A stretch of DNA of 64,000 nucleotides from NCBI RefSeq assembly GCF_003991905.1, contig NZ_RSCL01000007.1, positions 1 through 64,000 of the forward strand, in the 5' to 3' direction. The position numbers were made by a program, and so were the translations under genes. Below, piece by piece: positions 27,801 through 36,439 of this stretch. The notes under the pieces were generated by a model. It had not been told where the DNA came from. It saw only the letters and a list, made by a program, of their open reading frames with translations, and did no database searches. The stretch is from Dulcicalothrix desertica PCC 7102. Lineage in GTDB: Bacteria; Cyanobacteriota; Cyanobacteriia; Cyanobacteriales; Nostocaceae. Each line of letters starts with the position of its first letter. The stretch's first letter is position 1.

Positions 27801-30800
27801 CTTCTGAGCCAAAAAATGCTTTGTTAGCGGCTTTAATTGCTTTCTCAATAAAAGAGGGGGGATTTTTTAAAATATCGTTGACATCTACGGTAAAATCTAG
27901 TTCATCCTGATATTTTAGGGTAATGCTGTATTGTGATGAGGTATTCTCTTTGTCTTGAGGCTTTTGTGATAGAACAAACTCTAAATTATCCAGTTTGTTA
28001 CCAATTGATCGCAGCGAATCCGTCACCTCATCAGGTAACTTACGCCCAAAGACATCCTCCATTAAATTTAGGGATTGATCGAAAGGCAGCCGAGAAACAG
28101 CAAGCTCAAAACTCCGCTTATTACCAGTACCTTCAATACGGATGCTGGGGTTACTGACCTTCAAAGGTAAAGAAATTGGTGTCCCCAAGTCTAATGCGTT
28201 AGCAAGCTGGTTAATCGGAGTACGAAGATCAAAATCACCATTGTAAGTAAGTTCTAATTTGTCTTTGCCAAAAGTTAATCCCAGGTTAGAAATTTCAGAA
28301 AGGATACTATTAATAAAGTTAGGTGCATTGAGTCCACTGAGTAAACTTCCTGCATCCGCTATAGCAAGACGGGGAATACTAAAGGCATAAGTGAAATCAC
28401 CGCTATCATTTTTCTCAATTGCGACTTCAGGATTGTTAACTGCAAGTGTGTTATTAAAGGGACGATCCAACCCAAGGGTTTCTGTTAGTTTGTTTAGGGC
28501 TGAACCGACATTAATGTCTCCCAAATAGGTAAGGCGTAATTGGTCTTCGGCAAGGATGAGGTCTAAGTTTTGCGCTTCGTTGGTTAGATTTTTTTGAATT
28601 TCACTGGGAAGGATAGAATTTACTTGACTTGTGAGCCAAGTCTGAAGGCTAGCAATCGAAAGGCGAGGCACAATAAATTCAAAGCTAGGATCGTCACCGG
28701 GATTAAGAATTTTTAAAGCGGGATTCGCGATCCCAAGTTCTGCGGGCAGGGGATTACTCAAACCAAGTTTATCCGCAAGCTGGTTAATAATCCCTCTGAT
28801 ATTCAGATTACCACCGTAAGTAACTTGGACTGCATTGTCACTTAAGACTAAATCGAGATCCTGGGCTGTATTTGCTAGAGCTTTAATTGCGTTCTGCACA
28901 GCGTCAGGTAATGCAGAATCTAAAGCGTCAATTTGGGTCGTTAGCCAAGATTGAAGGCTATTGACGGGTATGGAAGTAACGGTCAACTCGTAGCGTGGAT
29001 TAGTTGCTGGGTTGATTATGGTGATGCTAGGCGTGGCTACCGTCAGGTTAGGAAGCTTGAGGGTGTCGGCTAAATCCTTGACCCCTGGAGTCTTACCTAA
29101 CAAGTTGTTCAAAGACTGGTTGTTGAGATACCCTAAACGCAGGCGATCGCGCTCCACCTGTAAATCTAGTGCTGGGACGTTAGCAACCAGTTCATCCACG
29201 GGTATTGGCTTTAAATTCGTTAGCAGTCCACGAATGCTTTCGGCGCCGAGAGCCGGAACAATAAGGTTAAACTCAGGTTGTTTAGCATCAAATCCTTCTA
29301 CCTCAATCTGTGGTTTAGTAATTGTTCCTAGCAAATTTGCTAACTTCAGATTTGTAGCAATGGTCGCAAGATTTGGTAGTTTTTGCAGTAGGTTATTCGT
29401 GTTTAAATTCTCAGGGTAGGATAGTAGAAGCCGATCAGCTTCGATCCCCTTTAAAGTCACAGGTAAGAACAGACTACCTAATCGAGTTTCGAGGGTTGAT
29501 TTTAACCCACTCGGCACAGAGCCAACCCGTTTGCCTACCGCAGCAACAAGCTCCTCCCAAGTTAGGAAGGTGTTATCACTTAGAACACTAACACTGACAT
29601 CAGATAAGTTTAAGTTGTTATAACCGGGATCGGCACTAGTGATGGTTTGGCGAATGGCGCCGGAAACCAAATCGGCTGTAGCAAGCGCACCTTCAACACC
29701 TTTAACGGTTACTGTTTGAAGCTGATTCCAATTGCCTCGTGTAAAAGTAAGGGGCGCCATTGCCTCCAGTAGTCCCCCTGCTGAGGCAAAGTTAATTGTG
29801 ACATCACTATAAGGTTCGCTGTTGAGACGAATTTGATAGGTGTTTGGTCGTTCGCCTTCACCTACTTGAAGAGAAGTTTTAGTGACCGTGACTCCAGCTA
29901 CATCTGCTATATCAACAGGAATATCATTTAACTTTAAGCCATTATAACCTGCGTCATTAGTGGTTACACTTAGGCGAATGGGAGTTTTTTCTCTGATACT
30001 TCCTTGGGAAATACCATTATTAACCGCTACAACATTAATTGTCTGAGGTTCACTCCAATTTTTTGGGGTGAAGATAACGGGGGCGAGCGAGCTTATGGGG
30101 CTAGTGGTTAGAAACTCTATTTTGACATCGCTGGCAGGTTGACTACTGAGGGCAATTGTAAATTTGTCAGTCTGGCTTCCTTCCCTGACTTGGGTATTGC
30201 CGTCGCTGACTGTGACAACAATGTTAGCTGTGTCATTATCCAGCACGCTGACCGAAGCATTTTTAATGGCTAGGTTGTTAAAAGCTGGGTCATCACTTAC
30301 AACTTTTTGAATAATTGTCCCTGTTCGATTGCCCGTTACCCGATTATCATCAACCGGACTCACTACAACGTTTTGAGGTTTGTTCCAGTCGTCTGGGGTA
30401 AAAGTAATCGGTGCGATCGCCTCAAACAAACTGTCTGGACTAAAATTAATTGTTACGTTGGCAGTTGGCTTAGTATCGAGAACCAGTGTGTAGGCAACAA
30501 CTGCCCGTTCTCCTTCTTTAAGCTGAGTGGTTGGCGAGATTGTAACGGAAGCAACCTCATCTTCCAAAATTGTTGCTTCGACATTACGAACTTCAATGTT
30601 TTGGTAGTCGGGATCGCCACTCTTAACCTGGTGAGTAATGACGCTAACGCGATCGCCAGTCACGATACCGTCATCAATAAATTTAGCAGTAACGGTTTGA
30701 GGAATATTCCAGTTATTTGGGGTAAAGGTGAGCTTATCAATGGTTTCACTATTTTTGTCTGTAGCAATCACAACCTCTACATTGCTCCGAGGTTGGCTGG

Positions 30801-33800
30801 TTAGACGAACAGTATAGTCATCGCTAGTACCTTCTAAACCTCTGGTCTGGTTGCCACTTTCCGTAATACGAACCCCAGCAATATCATCGTCACTGATAGA
30901 AACGGTATTATTTGCCTTAGCAGTATCAATAAGATAACCGGAGCCAGCAATGAGGGTAATATTGGCAGTTTCTAACGGCTCAGTCACTTTATCATCTGGC
31001 GTGGGTAGAACCTCAATCGTTGCTCCCGTCGCTCCTTCAGGGATAAAAATACTGCCAGGGAGAATAAAGTAGTCTGGTTCCCCAAGCTCAAAGGGTTCGT
31101 CGTTACTGGCTGTGGCTGTGCTAGTCGCTTCAACTTGATACTTAATCGTAATGCCCCCAGTCGGTGCTGCTGCACTTAGGAGCAGATTGAATTGACCTGC
31201 AACCGTGCTTTCCTCGCTTCCGTTGGCAGTGGAAAGAATACTAACTGTAGGTAGGTCTTGGTCTTTAACGCCAGCACGAAGGGCATCTACCACTAAATCA
31301 GTAGGGTAATTGGGGTCGCTACTGGCAGTAATGCGGTGGACAATGGTACTGGCGCGATCGCCTGTCACTTCTCCATCAGCTAAGGCGCGCACAGTGATGG
31401 TGTGAGGCGTTGTGTCTTTTAGAGAGATGGTTTGGGTTGGGGCGAAGTTAACTCCATCTAAACTAATTTCAGTTTCCGAATCCGCTGTTGCGGTTATTTG
31501 AACCGTCCCTGTTGGAGATTGAGTTAAAACAATCTGGTAAGTATCTGTGGTTCCTCCTTCACTGACAACAACATTACCGTCACTCGGCAAAATCAAGACC
31601 CCAAAACTTTCATTGTCCTGATTGATGAGTTGAAGTGGGTTAATTGTAATATTGTTGTATTTAGGATCAGAACTAGTAGCCTTAGCTTCAATTTGGAACG
31701 TTGTGGAACCATCAGCAATATTGTCATCCACACCCATTACTGTGACAATTTGAGCTTTATTCCATTCTTCAGGCTTAAAGGTGAGCTTTGAAACTGAAAG
31801 TGTGCCTTCATTAGGTTTAGAGGAAACCAGGTTGATCTCAACGCTTGACTCCGATTGGCTAGTTAGAACTACCTCAATTTCGCTTTTTCCACCTAATTCG
31901 CTGGTGTTGTTATTTCTTGTGGTTATGTTGACTCCAGCAACATCATTATCACTAAGGGTTAAGGTTGCCGTGCTGTTAGTGCTACTGGGGATGTATTGGC
32001 GGTCGTCATTGACGCTTAGTAAAGTGAGCGTAATGGTTTCTAAATTTTCTGCAATTTGGTCATTGATAGTTGCTAAGGTAAGCGTTTTTTCAGTTTCACC
32101 TTCGCTCAATTGAATCGTTTCGATGAGGTTAAAGTCCTTGCCCAGTGTTGCTGTACCAGATATAGCGACTTGTACCGTTGCGCCTCCCTCTAAAGCAGGT
32201 CGATCCAGAAAAATTGTAAAGGTTCCTGGATTTCCCTCAGTAATGTTCTCGCCAGCATTGATACTTGCAGTCGGAACTACATCGTTATCAATATTGACAA
32301 CGTTAAATTCAGCAACTTTGAGATTTTTGTACTTTTCATCATCACTGATAATAGTGCTGCGAATCGTGAAGGGTTGATTGCCATCGATCAATCCATCATC
32401 AACTCCCGTTATTGTTACCGTCTGTGGTGTAGAGAAGTTGTTATTGTTAAAGATTAAAAAAGCAGGAGAAATAGTTCCTTCAGTCTCATCACTGCTGATT
32501 ATCTGAATCTTGACCTCTTTAAGAGGTTGGCTATTTAGTTGAACTGTAAAAGTTGCCGTACCGCCATCTTCTTTGACGTTAACAGTAATGGGAGAAAGAG
32601 TGACACCTGCTGTATCGTTATCTAAATTCTTAATCTCAACTTTTTTGCCAAGCTGGTCTAAGTTTTGTTGAGTTAGCTTGGCGTAGTTAGTATCCGAACT
32701 CTTGGAAGCATCAAACGAAATTGTGTAGGTTTGATCGTCATCGTCAATCAAGTCATCTACGCCAGTGATAGTCACAGTTTGAGGGATATTCCAATTACTG
32801 CTATCAAAAGTTAATGACGAAGTAGATAGTCTTCCTTCGCTATTATCTACTCCTAAAATATCAATCTTTACTGTATCAGTGGATTGAGTATCTAGGACAA
32901 CAGTAAAGGTAGCAGTATCACCTACCTCGCTAGTTTCTTGGTCTTGAATATTGAGTTTGATGCCAGGAATATCATTATCTTGGATAGTATATGTAAATTC
33001 ATCTTCTAATACATCATATTTTGGGTCTTCGCTATTAACGTCTACCTTGATTTTATATTCGCCAATACCCTCAACGAGATCATCATCTAAAGCTTCAATT
33101 ATAATTGTTTTTTCAACTTTATTATCAAAATTATCAGGAGTAAACGTTAAAGAATCAATTGACAAGCTTCCTTGAGAAGGATTTGAGTTCTTAAATAGAA
33201 GAACAACATTTTCTAGAGGTCTAGTAGTAAGACTAATATTAAATTTTGCTTCATCCCCACCTTCAGCCGCAGAACCAGATATCGGCTTAATTAAAATACC
33301 AGCATTATCATCGTCCCTAATCAAAATAGTTGAAGTATAATCTGTACCTCCTCCTGGAACGTATCTTCCGAGAACGCCATAGTTAAGCACCCTACCGTCT
33401 TGGTCTCGCAATTCTTTTAATTCCAATGTGACAGTTTCATCATCCTCATCTATGGCATCATCTTCAACATTTATTGAAATTTCAACAGAAATGGTATTTG
33501 CGGGTATATCAAGTGAGTTCCCCGTCAAATTTATAATCTCTTTTTCAAAGACTGGCTCCGTATCTTTTTCTTGAATTTTAATTAAAGCATTAACAGTATA
33601 ATCTTCTACTTCTGTTGCCTTGCCACTAATGTCGTAAAATAGCTTGAAATCTTGAGAAGCTCTTTCAGTTAAATTAATAAAAAATTTGCCGCTTTTATTA
33701 CCATCTTCCGCGCCGTTTTCAAACTCCTCAACATAAAGTGAGGGTTCATTATCTTCAATACTAAGTACTATTCTATCTTTCCCTGTCTCGGCTTTATAAG

Positions 33801-35826
33801 CCACCTCACCAGTTGAGTTTTCTGCTAGATCTAGCACTATTGTTTCGGGGTTCTCGACAAATCTATCGTCTAGAGCTTTAAATGCAACTGAAGTTTGGTA
33901 TGAGCCATTCGGAATTTTAATCCTTAAATGATCTTCGCTAACTACTATCGGTTGATTATTATCACCAATAAACTGATAATCCTGATTAAAACTTGCATCA
34001 CCACTAACTTTAATAGTGACATCTAAATCTCCTGCGCGTGTATTACGAGCAATGGTGAAAATTGCTTGTTGTCCTAAATTATCTTTGGCTTCATATGCAT
34101 AAGTTGAGCCGAAAGGATTCTGAACTGTTAGGCTAACAAGCTGATCTGAGGGAGTAACTTCAAATGCTCCCAAATCAATTTTTCCTCCAAAAAAGCGTTC
34201 TTTACCCCTTTGGTCGAATGGAAGTAGCTCAATAGTATCTCCATCATTATCAATATCAAGGGTGTCTTGAGCTACTGTATCATCACCAGCATCAATCGCC
34301 GGTGAACCAGTTAGAAGTTGATGAGTAAAAGTTGAACCGCCATTATTCTGTAAAAGACCAAGGTGAGGATTAGCGTTGATAACGCCTACCCCTTTGATAC
34401 TGGCATCTGAAATTAAGTTATTTCCGTTTAGTGTAGGTACACTACCAGAAAAGTCTTGTCCACCACCTGAGCTTCCGCTAATAATTGAGTTTGCTAAAGT
34501 AGCAGCAATACCTTCATACCAAATACCACCACCAACTGCCGCAGAGTTACTGCTAAGAGTACTGTTGTTCAGGTTTAACGTACCACTACTCCAAATACCA
34601 CCACCAACTTCAGCAGAGTTATTACTGAGAGTAATGTTTGTCAAGTTGAATATGCTGGACGAGCCACCACCGGCTATTCCGCCACCATACTTTTTAGCGA
34701 AGTTGTTCATGAGCGTACTGTTTGTTAGGTTTAACTTACCTACACTTGCAATTCCGCCACCACTAACTTCAGAGATATTACCACTCAGAGTGCTATTGCT
34801 TATGTTTACTATGCCCTGAAAGTAGCTGTTCCAAATACCCCCACCAATATCTGCGGAGAAATTATTACTAAGAATGCTATTAATCAGGTTGAATGTACCA
34901 GAATTAATAATTCCACCACCACCGCCGAATTCAAATGCAGAGTTATGGCTGATCCTACTGTTGGTTATAGTCAATAGTTCTTGATTTAAAATCCCTCCTC
35001 CGAATTTACTTCTACCTCTTGTAATATTTAATCCAGAAATATTGACTGCGATCTTATTACCAAAATTGCCATCATCAATGTTAAACACGCGAGAGGCATT
35101 ATTACCGCTAACAGTAATATCAGGCGTACCGTTACCGTCATTATCGCCGTTGATCGTTAGGGCTTTGTTGATGTTTAATTCGCCAAGGGTTAGTGTAATC
35201 GTTCCACTATTGGCAAAGGTAATGGTATCTCCAGGTGTAGCTAGCGCGATCGCTTCTCTGAGCGATAAATCTCCAGCACTAAAATTGCCGTCACTTTCAT
35301 CAATAAGCGTATCAACTATCAAAGTCGCTGCCGCTTCAATTTCAGTTCCATCAGCTAGCGTTAAGGTGTCGTCCTCAGCTTGCAAAAATGTCAGTTGCTC
35401 AGTACTTAGGCTTTCACCCCGCACCAACGCTGAAAAAATTGCTCCCTCATCCCCTGAAGAATCCACACTATTTATTTGTACATCAACGAAGTGACCAATT
35501 TCTTCTAAAAGCACATTAGCGATTGCTTTGGGCTTCCCAATGTTTACCTCTAAAAAATTCTGTGAGAGATAAATTCTATTAGTCTGAGCAGCATAAGCTC
35601 CATTCGCTCTTTGTAGAACGCTGCCACTTTCAATTTGGATTGCAGGCAGTTGGGTAAAGTCTCCTGCTGCCCAAGCTTGCCTGATTGCTTCTGCCTTCTC
35701 CCAGCTAAAGCGATCTCCAAACGATTCCTCAAGCACGTTTGAGAAATCGTCACCCTTAGCCAAGGTTTTCAGCAAGTCTTTAGTAAACAAAACAACCTGT
35801 TCTAGTAATGATGTCGTAGAAACCAT
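21805..35826 (-). CDS. giant secreted Calx-beta/RTX adhesin-like protein
   Basis: 4673 aa, ATG 35826 with AAGGAATTT upstream. Order of parts: residues 1-160, a head domain with VLLEEIGHFVD, seen in other cyanobacterial RTX proteins; ~165-560, a parallel beta-helix of the SLREAI type with GGGI repeats; ~560-2085, many Calx-beta-like modules, at least eight with the tail pattern F-TP-NWN-PQTVTV-VDD; ~2090-2640, about six repeats of a ~110-aa unit (L-L-Y-G-LN...RL-I-SLQ-WL) that I do not recognise; ~3185-3360, 57-aa glycine-rich repeats; ~3525-3605, an Ala-rich coiled coil and SdrD-like SIEGSTIWFDTNNNGIFD; then cadherin-like modules; ~4200-4560, RTX nonapeptides (GGAGNDTL type). There is no Sec signal, and the RTX end implies type I secretion; no transporter is in the window. 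Likely a calcium-dependent surface or matrix protein. Base signature suggests acquisition. Confidence 0.9.
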   Translation of the reverse strand: MVSTTSLLEQVVLFTKDLLKTLAKGDDFSNVLEESFGDRFSWEKAEAIRQAWAAGDFTQLPAIQIESGSVLQRANGAYAAQTNRIYLSQNFLEVNIGKPKAIANVLLEEIGHFVDVQINSVDSSGDEGAIFSALVRGESLSTEQLTFLQAEDDTLTLADGTEIEAAATLIVDTLIDESDGNFSAGDLSLREAIALATPGDTITFANSGTITLTLGELNINKALTINGDNDGNGTPDITVSGNNASRVFNIDDGNFGNKIAVNISGLNITRGRSKFGGGILNQELLTITNSRISHNSAFEFGGGGGIINSGTFNLINSILSNNFSADIGGGIWNSYFQGIVNISNSTLSGNISEVSGGGIASVGKLNLTNSTLMNNFAKKYGGGIAGGGSSSIFNLTNITLSNNSAEVGGGIWSSGTLNLNNSTLSSNSAAVGGGIWYEGIAATLANSIISGSSGGGQDFSGSVPTLNGNNLISDASIKGVGVINANPHLGLLQNNGGSTFTHQLLTGSPAIDAGDDTVAQDTLDIDNDGDTIELLPFDQRGKERFFGGKIDLGAFEVTPSDQLVSLTVQNPFGSTYAYEAKDNLGQQAIFTIARNTRAGDLDVTIKVSGDASFNQDYQFIGDNNQPIVVSEDHLRIKIPNGSYQTSVAFKALDDRFVENPETIVLDLAENSTGEVAYKAETGKDRIVLSIEDNEPSLYVEEFENGAEDGNKSGKFFINLTERASQDFKLFYDISGKATEVEDYTVNALIKIQEKDTEPVFEKEIINLTGNSLDIPANTISVEISINVEDDAIDEDDETVTLELKELRDQDGRVLNYGVLGRYVPGGGTDYTSTILIRDDDNAGILIKPISGSAAEGGDEAKFNISLTTRPLENVVLLFKNSNPSQGSLSIDSLTFTPDNFDNKVEKTIIIEALDDDLVEGIGEYKIKVDVNSEDPKYDVLEDEFTYTIQDNDIPGIKLNIQDQETSEVGDTATFTVVLDTQSTDTVKIDILGVDNSEGRLSTSSLTFDSSNWNIPQTVTITGVDDLIDDDDQTYTISFDASKSSDTNYAKLTQQNLDQLGKKVEIKNLDNDTAGVTLSPITVNVKEDGGTATFTVQLNSQPLKEVKIQIISSDETEGTISPAFLIFNNNNFSTPQTVTITGVDDGLIDGNQPFTIRSTIISDDEKYKNLKVAEFNVVNIDNDVVPTASINAGENITEGNPGTFTIFLDRPALEGGATVQVAISGTATLGKDFNLIETIQLSEGETEKTLTLATINDQIAENLETITLTLLSVNDDRQYIPSSTNSTATLTLSDNDVAGVNITTRNNNTSELGGKSEIEVVLTSQSESSVEINLVSSKPNEGTLSVSKLTFKPEEWNKAQIVTVMGVDDNIADGSTTFQIEAKATSSDPKYNNITINPLQLINQDNESFGVLILPSDGNVVVSEGGTTDTYQIVLTQSPTGTVQITATADSETEISLDGVNFAPTQTISLKDTTPHTITVRALADGEVTGDRASTIVHRITASSDPNYPTDLVVDALRAGVKDQDLPTVSILSTANGSEESTVAGQFNLLLSAAAPTGGITIKYQVEATSTATASNDEPFELGEPDYFILPGSIFIPEGATGATIEVLPTPDDKVTEPLETANITLIAGSGYLIDTAKANNTVSISDDDIAGVRITESGNQTRGLEGTSDDYTVRLTSQPRSNVEVVIATDKNSETIDKLTFTPNNWNIPQTVTAKFIDDGIVTGDRVSVITHQVKSGDPDYQNIEVRNVEATILEDEVASVTISPTTQLKEGERAVVAYTLVLDTKPTANVTINFSPDSLFEAIAPITFTPDDWNKPQNVVVSPVDDNRVTGNRTGTIIQKVVSDDPAFNNLAIKNASVSVLDNDTANIVVTVSDGNTQVREGSQTDKFTIALSSQPASDVKIEFLTTSPISSLAPVIFTPKNWSEPQTINVVAVNNGISQGSIREKTPIRLSVTTNDAGYNGLKLNDIPVDIADVAGVTVTKTSLQVGEGERPNTYQIRLNSEPYSDVTINFASAGGLLEAMAPLTFTRGNWNQLQTVTVKGVEGALATADLVSGAIRQTITSADPGYNNLNLSDVSVSVLSDNTFLTWEELVAAVGKRVGSVPSGLKSTLETRLGSLFLPVTLKGIEADRLLLSYPENLNTNNLLQKLPNLATIATNLKLANLLGTITKPQIEVEGFDAKQPEFNLIVPALGAESIRGLLTNLKPIPVDELVANVPALDLQVERDRLRLGYLNNQSLNNLLGKTPGVKDLADTLKLPNLTVATPSITIINPATNPRYELTVTSIPVNSLQSWLTTQIDALDSALPDAVQNAIKALANTAQDLDLVLSDNAVQVTYGGNLNIRGIINQLADKLGLSNPLPAELGIANPALKILNPGDDPSFEFIVPRLSIASLQTWLTSQVNSILPSEIQKNLTNEAQNLDLILAEDQLRLTYLGDINVGSALNKLTETLGLDRPFNNTLAVNNPEVAIEKNDSGDFTYAFSIPRLAIADAGSLLSGLNAPNFINSILSEISNLGLTFGKDKLELTYNGDFDLRTPINQLANALDLGTPISLPLKVSNPSIRIEGTGNKRSFELAVSRLPFDQSLNLMEDVFGRKLPDEVTDSLRSIGNKLDNLEFVLSQKPQDKENTSSQYSITLKYQDELDFTVDVNDILKNPPSFIEKAIKAANKAFFGSEDLKLKLANPELSVATGPELGFGAELNGKEFDIIYDKDGDFQLSYELPDIIDFSSFAKGVPILDLFKVSDPELIISSAAKRIEDPRLSTITLVEGFNFIGTIDFESAQDDISKFINKQLGIKSLGVLTGLGSEGASLAAVVPLNATLFPLPGMPSVGDLKAILKNLKLVLDAKSETQIDFGFESNLELSGYDPFQDNEPTLLLSGSLKLSPLPVTTLTAGFALQTNSRSWVNPFGIPDSEIRNLAFEVGGTYTPPFINNIGFLGDARFGNYDLEAAFSIDRSNFRNIALFLRVNEPLTLVDLLVGPVGSFALKQVGDEIPVIDKTLDLLDTILDVTVSGLDLNKDGKNEPTIQFVPFKTDIAGIPLEEGFAINAQVDAYGVKGRLSLNAETNLSEITGSLAISKIDLGGLGAVVIEGVNDSELNLNVQVGINTSPLISGDGRVKLFGAELASAKFSVGLDKVDIEGKIALPGLELNTDFAASNITKSNFTFSGSANASVFGNPIIGATVSGDRSRFAATGNLNLLGIPGVLQGSANATITLGTNLNDFALTGSGSLSIFNQSLANVNFSGNRNGISATGRLDFPGIPGVLTGGVNANVAIGNNDFALTGSGNLSIFNNPLANVNFSGNRNGISATGRLDFPGIPGVLTGGVNANVAIGNSDFSLSGSGGLSIFSYPIANASFSGNRNALTATGSLSLGIPKVLQGNINSTVTIGSNINNFALSGNGNISLLGKNLSNVSVSGSKNSLGFGAKNNFNTPFGSASSDLFVKLNSKGFDLNGKLNVSLPALGFTVLGKRFNTNTLSFGVSPDLDVDKSGRISGGLNDIKLSVFGKSLPEFDINLGVNSGFDSFDDIIEKIKKEVEGRAKGIAEGIANQAIKAPERAAEEAARLAREATKPLEQGVKSVGRLFGGSIEGSTIWFDTNNNGIFDPKEPNTITQSDGTYILEIPKGFVLSTGLIRSQGGIDATTGLPFQTTLAALPGSNITPLTVLMQQLVTEGATVDEALGIVQTEFGISPDIDLYGFDHLDETLNANPEARAVILAIAKVQSTVLGVQNLLAGAGGSTVAEQEAAVNSVLSAAAYSAVVDLIVSSQLNLEDANQVETIIRTTATEAQSVLQAKGLSFNIDLNVIDRVADEAAQVLAAGAIKKRILSDEADDGFDLLHRVTQAKRVSNGEEANALNLLGQGQLTETEILAFANTSEQALAAIRAVTLLPQLGGLSDFFLAEGEQLADFPITLYDFETPQDQLIINITSDNEELLPAGNVVLTPGIDKHTRLLNISPVTGLTGNATIVISVTDGDGQTIDQDFVITVETNKAPIFLSTGSFVVSPNAERGTVVGNLDANDGNGGITDISVGYSIASGNDDLNGNGDQPFGIDLNGGIFVNDPDDLLMATTGTQFNLTVVADDSVKTAETTISIALASTNTPPNLVTPITDQIATQGISFTLQIPITTFNDADAGDTLIYTATLDDGTPLPAWLSFDPNSRTFNGTPTKKELGTLQLKVIATDTKGATAEDSFNLQVINLSPIQGSSGNDILTGTDGDDYLVGGAGSGWPSDILNGGVGNDTASYITATFGVAASLAEGTGWQGDATGDKFISIENLEGSPYNDFLIGDNGANILTGLAGNDTLEGRAGDDTLDGGAGEDTLWGGDGNDILRGGFEKDTLVGDLGNDILEGGFGDDSLDAGLGDDTLKDLEGNNTFYAGEGNNLVTAGSGSDVIYAGAGFDTINAGDGINKIFAGEGFNQITSGEGNDIIYTGASRDIINAGNGNNQVYAGEGLNEIFTGFGDDTIYAGASNDLIDAGNGRNLIYAAEGNNLIGTGSGNDIVYAGSGSDWIFTGAGDDIIYAAEGNNLIAAGADDNLVYSGSGRDLFVLSSGTGSTTINQFQSHDRLGLIGGLSYDQLSITQNQQGNEFSTHIAIASTGDLLASLKWVEVSSITRNSFVDAESLGMLQPNGAASRSLLAGLMTSGVETGLTVPSVLDLQQQAITSGSPFNLARGIV
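22140..23235 (-). repeat. RTX calcium-binding nonapeptide repeat region
   Basis: The DNA encodes GGAGEDTLWGGDGNDIL-type nonapeptides followed by a variant set with the motif Y-A-G-x-G-N/S-D-x-I (IYAGAGFDTINAGDG and relatives). About twenty units are readable. This beta-roll binds Ca2+ outside the cell and helps type I export. The region is also dense in GGCGCC (eight sites in 1.25 kb), unlike the rest of the gene. Confidence 0.85.
25832..26121 (-). repeat. near-identical 171-bp tandem repeat in the giant gene
   Basis: A block starting CCTATTGCAACATTAGC at 25832 recurs at 26003, exactly 171 bases (57 codons) later, with about 120 bases almost unchanged. The protein unit is a glycine-rich repeat containing SGNRNGISATGRLDF and GIPGVLTGGVNANVAIG; more diverged units flank both sides. 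The DNA-level identity marks a recent duplication and a site where repeat number could vary. Confidence 0.85.
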
Positions 35827-36107
35827 AAATTCCTTTTGCTCAAAGATGTAGATTTACGTGGCGAGTTACAATTAACTCGGAGATGTACTCACGGGCAACC
35901 AAAGGGATTACAGGCACTTGCGCCCGGTTGTGAGCAGCCAAAGGCGTTGCACGTTTGGGCAGCTGAAGGCTGTATTTTCACAAGTAGAGGCAGAGCAGCA
36001 CTAAGAATACTGATCGTTAGCACTTTACTGAGCGTTCCTTACAAAAATCCACTCCTTGGTGAGCGGGAGAGAGATCGATTCATCTAAATAAAATTTAAAA
36101 TATAGTA
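35827..36107. other. upstream region of the giant gene
   Basis: It holds the ribosome site of the giant gene and the leader. An 83-codon plus-strand frame at 35836-36087 has no recognisable features and overlaps the leader, so I do not call it. The composition is more GC-rich around 35900-35990 than its surroundings, with imperfect repeats of GGGCAACCAAAGG/GAGCAGCCAAAGG. Confidence 0.35.
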
Positions 36108-36176
36108 CTTGCAAAAATTACCTAATATGCATTAGCAATTTCATTAGTATCTGGCGCCAGTAGTTACCTATACAAA
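36108..36176. promoter_or_regulatory. CATTAG direct-repeat site, copy 2
   Basis: CCTAATATGCATTAGC...TCATTAGTAT has CATTAG at 36130 and 36142 (12-base spacing), within a block matching copy 1 over about 45 bases on the same strand. It is about 290 bases upstream of the giant gene start and 45 bases before the WD40 remnant. With copy 1 it brackets the giant gene as a direct repeat. Confidence 0.45.
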
Positions 36177-36190
36177 AATGTATACTTAGT

Positions 36191-36439
36191 TTGGAGTTAG
36201 AGGGTCAAGACAATCAAGGTTTGCTTTTTCTATCGCACCATCATATAAAAATCATTTTTGTACTAGTATTAATATTGAAATTACTATATTGGAATATCAA
36301 CACCGGAAAATGCTGGAGAACTTTACAAGGCCAACTAATTGACTTTGTTTGGTCGGTTGTGTTTAGCGCTGACGGAAAGAACATAGCAGTTGCAGGGAAG
36401 GCGCCTGCGATCAGATTATGGAGTATTGAAACTGGGTAG
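36191..36439 (+). pseudogene. WD40-repeat remnant
   Basis: The last ~50 codons read WNINTGKCWRTLQGQLIDFV, WSVVFSADGKNIAVAGKAPA and IRLWSIETG before a TAG. This matches blades 5-6 of the STAND ATPase at 46433-50104 (LDTGECWKTLQGNQLDTVV, FSPNG, SLWNIETG). The first ~30 codons are hydrophobic and unrelated. It is therefore a stranded fragment of a related WD40 gene. Confidence 0.65.

Noticed and set aside
21805-35826. Giant gene as several genes merged by assembly error
   Set aside because: No stop or frame break; domain order from head to RTX end is what secreted cyanobacterial giants show.
35836-36087. 83-codon plus-strand frame next to the giant gene start
   Set aside because: No ribosome site, no recognisable motif, and it overlaps the leader of the giant gene.
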